DNA of 10,213 nt, from contig DHRK01000004.1 of NCBI GenBank assembly GCA_002410325.1, positions 1 through 10,213 of the forward strand, read 5' to 3'. Each line of letters opens with the position of its first letter. Position 1 is the first letter of the stretch. The DNA comes from Syntrophomonas sp. UBA5314 (GTDB taxonomy: Bacteria > Bacillota > Syntrophomonadia > Syntrophomonadales > Syntrophomonadaceae). The translations under genes were made by a program, and so were the position numbers. Of this stretch, positions 6,892 to 10,213 are shown piece by piece. Under the pieces are notes generated by a model. That model did no database searches and was not told the DNA's origin. It was given only the letters and a program-made list of their open reading frames with translations.

Positions 6892-6914
6892 CCATCCATT
6901 AAGCCTAATGGTGG
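6892..6914. repeat. Inverted repeat just upstream of the possible -35
   Basis: CCATCCATTA (6892-6901) and TAATGGTGG (6906-6914) pair along nine bases with one bulged T and a 4-base loop (AGCC). It sits directly upstream of the predicted - strand -35 position of the radical SAM promoter, where an activator site would be expected. It has no T-tract on either side, so it is not a terminator. Confidence 0.4.
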
Positions 6915-7291
6915 ATTATACGTTCCCAGCTATCAGGATTTGGCGGTTTTACCCCTTTTCCACTAAATTTTTCACAGATTCTAAACCTTGTTATTACTGC
7001 TATTGATAATTAGTTTACCTGGATGTTCCTATTATGTCCCCGGTGTATCCCACAGTTTTGCAACCCAATATAGCCCGTATTTTCATCAGGTATGCGCTTG
7101 TAATATCAGAACGCTGGCGCAAGCATAGGGGGTATTTTATGTAATAGATCCGCCTCAAGGGTTTAATTTTCTATGGTATTATTATCCTAAACGGTTATTG
7201 ATGGAGCAGAGTCTGATTGCAGCTCAACTTTATATAAAAACATCGAAGCTACTTTAGTCTTATGACATATAAAAAGAAAAGAGGGATAACT
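6915..7291. other. Long AT-rich gap before the acetyltransferase
   Basis: Apart from the leucine-rich frame at 6988-7128, I see no convincing gene in this gap. It lies between a gene on the - strand and one on the + strand, so it should hold promoters for both; the AT-rich stretch CTTTATATAAAAAC near 7229-7242 is a possible + strand -10 region with no good -35. No cobalamin-riboswitch B12 box or other riboswitch core was recognised on either strand. Confidence 0.4.
6988..7128 (+). other. Short leucine-rich frame with lipobox-like LPGC, possible lipoprotein remnant
   Basis: From TTG at 6988 to TAG at 7126 the + strand encodes 46 residues that begin with six hydrophobic leucine-type codons, then IISLPGC with Cys13 in lipobox position, then SYYVPGVSHSF. 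An LPGC motif after a leucine run is a textbook lipoprotein signal pattern. Against a real gene: an in-frame stop lies six bases upstream of the TTG, there is no ribosome site, no basic residue starts the signal, and the mature part would be only 33 residues. A decayed lipoprotein gene or chance are both possible. Confidence 0.15.
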
Positions 7292-7744
7292 TTGGCATCG
7301 ATAGGCCCCGCTGATATTGCTGACCTGGAAGAAATACTGGCCCTGCAAAAGACCGCCTTCCTGACCCAGGCCGAAATTTACGACGATTACAGCATCCCGC
7401 CCCTGGTCCAGACCCTGGAAGAAACCATAAACGAAGCTGGCCGGTGGCTAATACTCAAAGCCGAAAAGGATGGCGTTATAATAGGTTCCGTAAGGGGTTA
7501 CCAGGACAACGGAACCTGTTACGTGGGAAAGCTGATGGTGCTTCATGCCTACCGCAACCAGGGGATCGGCACCCGGCTGCTAAACGCCATCGAAACCGCT
7601 TTTCCGGGATGCCGCTATGAACTGTTCACCGGCAGCTTAAGCGCTGACAATCTCAGGCTTTATGAAAGCTTGGGCTACAGGAGGTTTAAAGAAGAACGGG
7701 CCGGCGCAAACATGGTACTGGTCTATCTGGAGAAGAAAGATTAG
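7292..7744 (+). CDS. GNAT family N-acetyltransferase
   Basis: The protein (150 residues with the TTG start at 7292) is a single GNAT domain of usual size, which moves an acetyl group from acetyl-CoA to an amine of a small molecule or protein. The acetyl-CoA pyrophosphate loop is visible as RNQGIG (88-93) in KLMVLHAYRNQGIGTRLL, and the C-terminal motif as NLRLYESLGYRRF (120-132). The TTG start is preferred because AGAGGG lies six bases before it and the preceding ten codons are lysine-rich and unlike the family. An ATG at 7262 would give 160 residues but has no ribosome site. The substrate is not readable. The next gene follows after 117 bases on the same strand, with a separate promoter candidate between. 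Confidence 0.8.
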   Translation: MASIGPADIADLEEILALQKTAFLTQAEIYDDYSIPPLVQTLEETINEAGRWLILKAEKDGVIIGSVRGYQDNGTCYVGKLMVLHAYRNQGIGTRLLNAIETAFPGCRYELFTGSLSADNLRLYESLGYRRFKEERAGANMVLVYLEKKD

Positions 7745-7798
7745 CTTTACCTGGTTTTAAAAAATACCTGGAATATTCACTACGTTCACCAAACCCGG

Positions 7799-7809
7799 TG
7801 CTATATAAT
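7799..7809 (+). promoter_or_regulatory. Possible promoter of the exported repeat protein
   Basis: TGCTATATAAT contains a perfect TATAAT (7804-7809), 52 bases before the gene start; TG-C-TATATA can also be read as an extended -10. The -35 at 17 bases (TACGTT, 7781-7786) is weak. The position suits a 5' leader of about 45 bases ending in the GGGGGGA ribosome site. Confidence 0.4.
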
Positions 7810-7861
7810 GTAAACAGCGGTAAAAAGAATAACTGACTTCCATATCTAGGGGGGAAAAATA

Positions 7862-9238
7862 ATGTCAATAGACAGGATAAGGTTTTCATTATTAATGGCA
7901 CTGGCCATGCTGGCCGCCACGTGTCTCGGGGCTGCTACAGCCAGCGCCACCGAGCTCAATATGAGCGCTCCGGATATACATATCAGTGGCGAGGCTTATT
8001 CGTTAAGCGCCGTACAAATCACTGAAAAAACGATCGGTTCCATTAAAGGCGGGCAATTGATCACCATTACCCTGCCCGAAGGTTTAGCTTATCTGACCAA
8101 TCCCGCCAAGGCCTCTGTAGCCGGGAAAGCAGCTTATTTCAATATACCGGTGCAAGTCGAACCGGGCCCGGGAAAAGCGCCGGTTTTGAACGGATTGCAG
8201 TCAGGCGATATTGCCGTCGATACCGGCAGCAACGCTCAAACTCTGGTATTGAAGGTGCTGAAACGTTCCTATTCCGCCAACCCGGCAGTCATAAACCTGC
8301 TTTTCAGTTCGCGCTTAACCCATAAAGATCCGCGTTACGGCTCCATAATCGACGGCGACAGCCATGTCAGTGTCACCGCTCCCGGAGCCGGCTTCCAATT
8401 AGTCATCCTGGCCGACTCGGACTCGGAAATACTGGATGTTCATAAGCTTCCTGCCGGCACTTTCGTTTCCGCCTTGAGTTATCCCAAAGTAAAAACCGGT
8501 GTGCAAAAACTGGGCGGTTTCAGAATTATGGAAAATATCGAAGGCGCGTTGAGGCCGGATGGAACAACCGGGGCCGGCGCCATAACCCTGACTCTTCCCA
8601 AAGGCATTAAATGGGAGGCGCTCGAAGCCTCTCCAGCAGGCGGTTTTAGCTCCATCAGCAGGGTGTCCATCGATACCGATTCAGCAGGGCGCTCCCGGGC
8701 GTCATTCACCCTGCCAGCGGCATCAGTAAGCAATGCCGGCCTAATAGATATTACACCGACGGTGGCGATCGGCGCCCAGGCCCAGCCGGGAGATATCCAG
8801 CTTTCCATTGGAGGGACCAATGCCAATATTACACCGGCCGGCTTGATTATAGGCCGTTATAGCAACGCGGGCATTACCGGGACGCTTACCGGCCAGACCG
8901 TAATATACGCCGGCAGTGCGGATGCTCCCCTAGGCACCCTGGTGCTTCGGGAAAACGCCCCGGGCTCCCTGATTGAAGGCCGGGTGCTTTATGTCGAGCT
9001 GCCTTCCGGCTGCCAATGGGTATCGCTCCCCCGGGCGGTCACCACCAGGGGCAATTGCACCCTGGTAAGCAACGGCGTTTTGAGCGGCAGCAACGGGCGG
9101 ATCGCCGCCTATACAGTAGCAGCGTCAAGCTCCGGCGGGGTGGAAAGTGAAATCGAATTCCGGAACGGCTCAGTAAGCGTGCCGGTGGGCTTTCCGCCCG
9201 GCGGCTTCAGTATTAGCTTTGGCGGCACCGCCTTCTGA
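7862..9238 (+). CDS. Exported repeat protein of unknown function
   Basis: The 458-residue product has a Sec signal peptide: basic MSIDRIRF, hydrophobic core SLLMALAMLAATCLGAA, and a likely cleavage site after ATASA (about residue 29). The mature part is beta-rich, poor in charged residues, and looks like three related units, each with a strand pattern G-x-(L/I)-x-(I/V)-x-LP-x-G: ITITLPEGLAYL (unit 1), ITLTLPKGIKWE (unit 2) and LYVELPSGCQWV (unit 3). Units 2 and 3 are separated by GLIIGRYSNAGITGTL. The first unit has no Cys; the third has two that could pair. There is no C-terminal anchor, LPxTG motif or membrane segment. From memory, similar tandem units in Desulfotomaculum-like genomes stand before a copper amine oxidase N-terminal-like domain; here the protein ends where such a domain might begin, which is an inference. 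The ATG follows GGGGGG by eight bases. A cell-surface or envelope role is likely. Confidence 0.7.
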   Translation: MSIDRIRFSLLMALAMLAATCLGAATASATELNMSAPDIHISGEAYSLSAVQITEKTIGSIKGGQLITITLPEGLAYLTNPAKASVAGKAAYFNIPVQVEPGPGKAPVLNGLQSGDIAVDTGSNAQTLVLKVLKRSYSANPAVINLLFSSRLTHKDPRYGSIIDGDSHVSVTAPGAGFQLVILADSDSEILDVHKLPAGTFVSALSYPKVKTGVQKLGGFRIMENIEGALRPDGTTGAGAITLTLPKGIKWEALEASPAGGFSSISRVSIDTDSAGRSRASFTLPAASVSNAGLIDITPTVAIGAQAQPGDIQLSIGGTNANITPAGLIIGRYSNAGITGTLTGQTVIYAGSADAPLGTLVLRENAPGSLIEGRVLYVELPSGCQWVSLPRAVTTRGNCTLVSNGVLSGSNGRIAAYTVAASSSGGVESEIEFRNGSVSVPVGFPPGGFSISFGGTAF

Positions 9239-9312
9239 TAAAATCTTCACTATTATATTGGAAACAAAAGACGCCGTGCTTTTTAGAAGTTCCCCGCTTT
9301 GGCCAGGGCGCT

Positions 9313-9337
9313 ATGGGCCGGCCCCTATCCGGCCCAT
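9313..9337 (+). terminator. Hairpin after the exported repeat protein, possible terminator
   Basis: ATGGGCCGG (9313-9321) pairs perfectly with CCGGCCCAT (9329-9337) around a 7-base loop; it is followed by TTGAGC, only a weak T-tract. It lies 75 bases after the stop. It is GC-rich enough to pause polymerase, so it may terminate weakly or protect the mRNA end. I saw no clear promoter between it and the next gene. Confidence 0.5.
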
Positions 9338-9422
9338 TTGAGCATTAAACTTCAAAGGCATGTGATTCGAATAATATGTATAGAGCCCTTCAATTTGTAA
9401 TTATTCCATTAGGAGGAATCCC

Positions 9423-10013
9423 ATGTCTTACTATGTAATAGACGGAATACCGGTTTTTCTAACCTGGGCCAGGTATTATCAGTTGAGAGGAGAAATTATC
9501 GGCAGATTCGAAATAGCCGACGACTGCTTCTTTGGTGTGCAGGGCCGCAATACCGAAGAATCCACCGTGCTGACCTCAGCCATCAAGGAGCTTTTGACCA
9601 ATAAAAAGAATATCAATGAAAAGCATTTTTACCTTGATTGGGTTTCATTCCATCTGGAGGATGTGGAGGCTTCCGATAACATCTGGGAGCTGCTCTACGA
9701 CTACAGCGTCTTTACCAGGAATTGCGGTATAAGGAGCATTCGTGACGCGCAGACCTTTGTACGCGGCAAAGATCCCAATACCTACGGTTATTCCATGGGA
9801 CGACTGATAGCCGTGGACATATACGCCCAAAAGAGCAAACTGGCCCGTAAGTTGTTCGGTCAAAAAAGGCTTGGCACCCTTATGATAGACAGTGACAAGG
9901 TTACCAAAATCCAGGGAACCCTCGATGACTTCATCATGGTTTATGACGGCAAGGACATGCGTTTCGCGGATGTGATCGAGCTGGATGAATCCTTAATCGA
10001 GGAAGCATACTGA
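9423..10013 (+). CDS. Hypothetical protein, 196 residues
   Basis: I do not recognise this family. The protein starts at ATG 9423 after AGGAGGAATCCC, an excellent ribosome site, and ends with an acidic tail LDESLIEEAY. It is soluble with no signal peptide or membrane segment, and looks like a mixed alpha/beta fold. Visible features are an early hydrophobic VIDGIPVFLTWARYY, an acidic middle (DWVSFHLEDVEASDNIW), one central stretch NCGIRSIRD, and a basic patch KSKLARKLFGQKRLG near residue 137-151. No nucleotide-binding, zinc or helix-turn-helix motif was seen. It stands alone between the exported protein and a convergent gene fragment, so context gives no role. Confidence 0.75.
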   Translation: MSYYVIDGIPVFLTWARYYQLRGEIIGRFEIADDCFFGVQGRNTEESTVLTSAIKELLTNKKNINEKHFYLDWVSFHLEDVEASDNIWELLYDYSVFTRNCGIRSIRDAQTFVRGKDPNTYGYSMGRLIAVDIYAQKSKLARKLFGQKRLGTLMIDSDKVTKIQGTLDDFIMVYDGKDMRFADVIELDESLIEEAY

Positions 10014-10065
10014 AACTCCCGTCCCCTAAAACTACCCTCTAGAATTCAATTACCCCACTTCCCGT

Positions 10066-10213
10066 CTAGATGTTTAAGCCATTCCGGATGGCCTCTTTAT
10101 GCCAATTCGGAAGGCAATAATCCCCTAGTACAACGTTCGGTATATTCGCGCCCATAATTTGGGCAGCTTTTTCCGAATTACTGCGTTGTCGTCAATCGCA
10201 ATACGTCCAGTAT
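10066..10213 (-). pseudogene. 3' end of an unidentified gene, readable only through a frameshift
   Basis: On the - strand, the last codons before TAG at 10066 read cleanly as a soluble protein end: EKAAQIMGANIPNVV, then LGDYCLPNWHKEAI and RNGLNI. Upstream of the A5 run at 10168-10172 this frame meets a TGA (10192-10194), while the neighbouring frame reads GRIAIDDNAVI. Joined with one extra base at the A5/GG run they give one smooth sequence, IAIDDNAVI(R/K)(K/E)KAAQIM. So either one base is lost here (mutation or read error) or the ribosome shifts. I could not identify the protein family. It is convergent with the 196-residue gene, with 52 bases between stops and no hairpin in them. Confidence 0.5.

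Noticed and set aside
6779..7261. Cobalamin riboswitch for the B12-type radical SAM gene
   Set aside because: No GCCACTG-like B12 box or matching core was found on the - strand; only a simple hairpin is seen.
4415..7290. Mobile element carrying the regulator and radical SAM genes
   Set aside because: The only similarity between the borders is a short ATCGAAG near 4429 and 7243; no transposase, integrase or terminal inverted repeats are present.
7787..7800. CACC/GGTG mini-hairpin after the acetyltransferase as terminator
   Set aside because: Only four pairs and no T-tract; it overlaps the probable promoter of the next gene.
10192..10194. In-frame TGA in the edge gene as a selenocysteine codon
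   Set aside because: The residues upstream of the TGA in that frame do not look like protein, while the neighbouring frame does; no clear selenocysteine-insertion hairpin follows. A frameshift explains the data better.

Overview
The window looks like a chromosomal segment of a low-to-mid GC anaerobic Firmicute, perhaps of the Pelotomaculum/Desulfotomaculum/Syntrophomonas type. That placement is inferred from strong AGGAGG-like ribosome sites, anaerobic acyl-CoA genes, an orphan B12-type radical SAM enzyme and compact rho-independent terminators. It is not proven. No tRNA, rRNA, CRISPR array, complete insertion sequence or obvious prophage is visible.

Left block (1-3392, + strand): acyl-CoA metabolism. 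It holds the last 23 codons of an acyl-CoA dehydrogenase, then the two subunits of a glutaconate-type (class I) CoA-transferase, then a class III CaiB/BaiF CoA-transferase or racemase-like enzyme, closed by a strong terminator. A plausible joint role is to activate an organic acid by CoA transfer, oxidise the thioester and recycle CoA; the substrate cannot be read from sequence. A nested inverted repeat precedes the class I transferase genes, and a repeated ATTGGGA element precedes the class III gene.

Middle block (3384-7291): a 51-codon single-pass membrane protein on the - strand, which I found by reading the strand directly, and a divergent small ABC-type ATPase (COG3910-like) on the + strand. 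Convergent to the ATPase, with 7 bases between stops, is a NarL/FixJ response regulator without a visible kinase. Behind it lies a B12-binding-domain radical SAM protein with its own terminator and a structured 5' leader. The response regulator, radical SAM gene and the long gap after them look more AT-rich than the flanks. The gap also holds a short leucine-rich reading frame ending in a lipobox-like LPGC.

Right block (7292-10213): a GNAT acetyltransferase (probable TTG start), an exported protein of about three repeated beta-rich units, a hairpin, an unrecognised 196-residue soluble protein, and at the edge the 3' end of a - strand gene that can only be read through a frameshift at an A5 run.

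Most of the window is ordinary metabolism and housekeeping. The points most worth a second look are the hidden membrane microprotein, the leader hairpin that abuts the ribosome site of the radical SAM gene, the nested palindrome before the CoA-transferase operon, and the frameshifted edge gene. I do not see clear evidence of a new multi-gene system.
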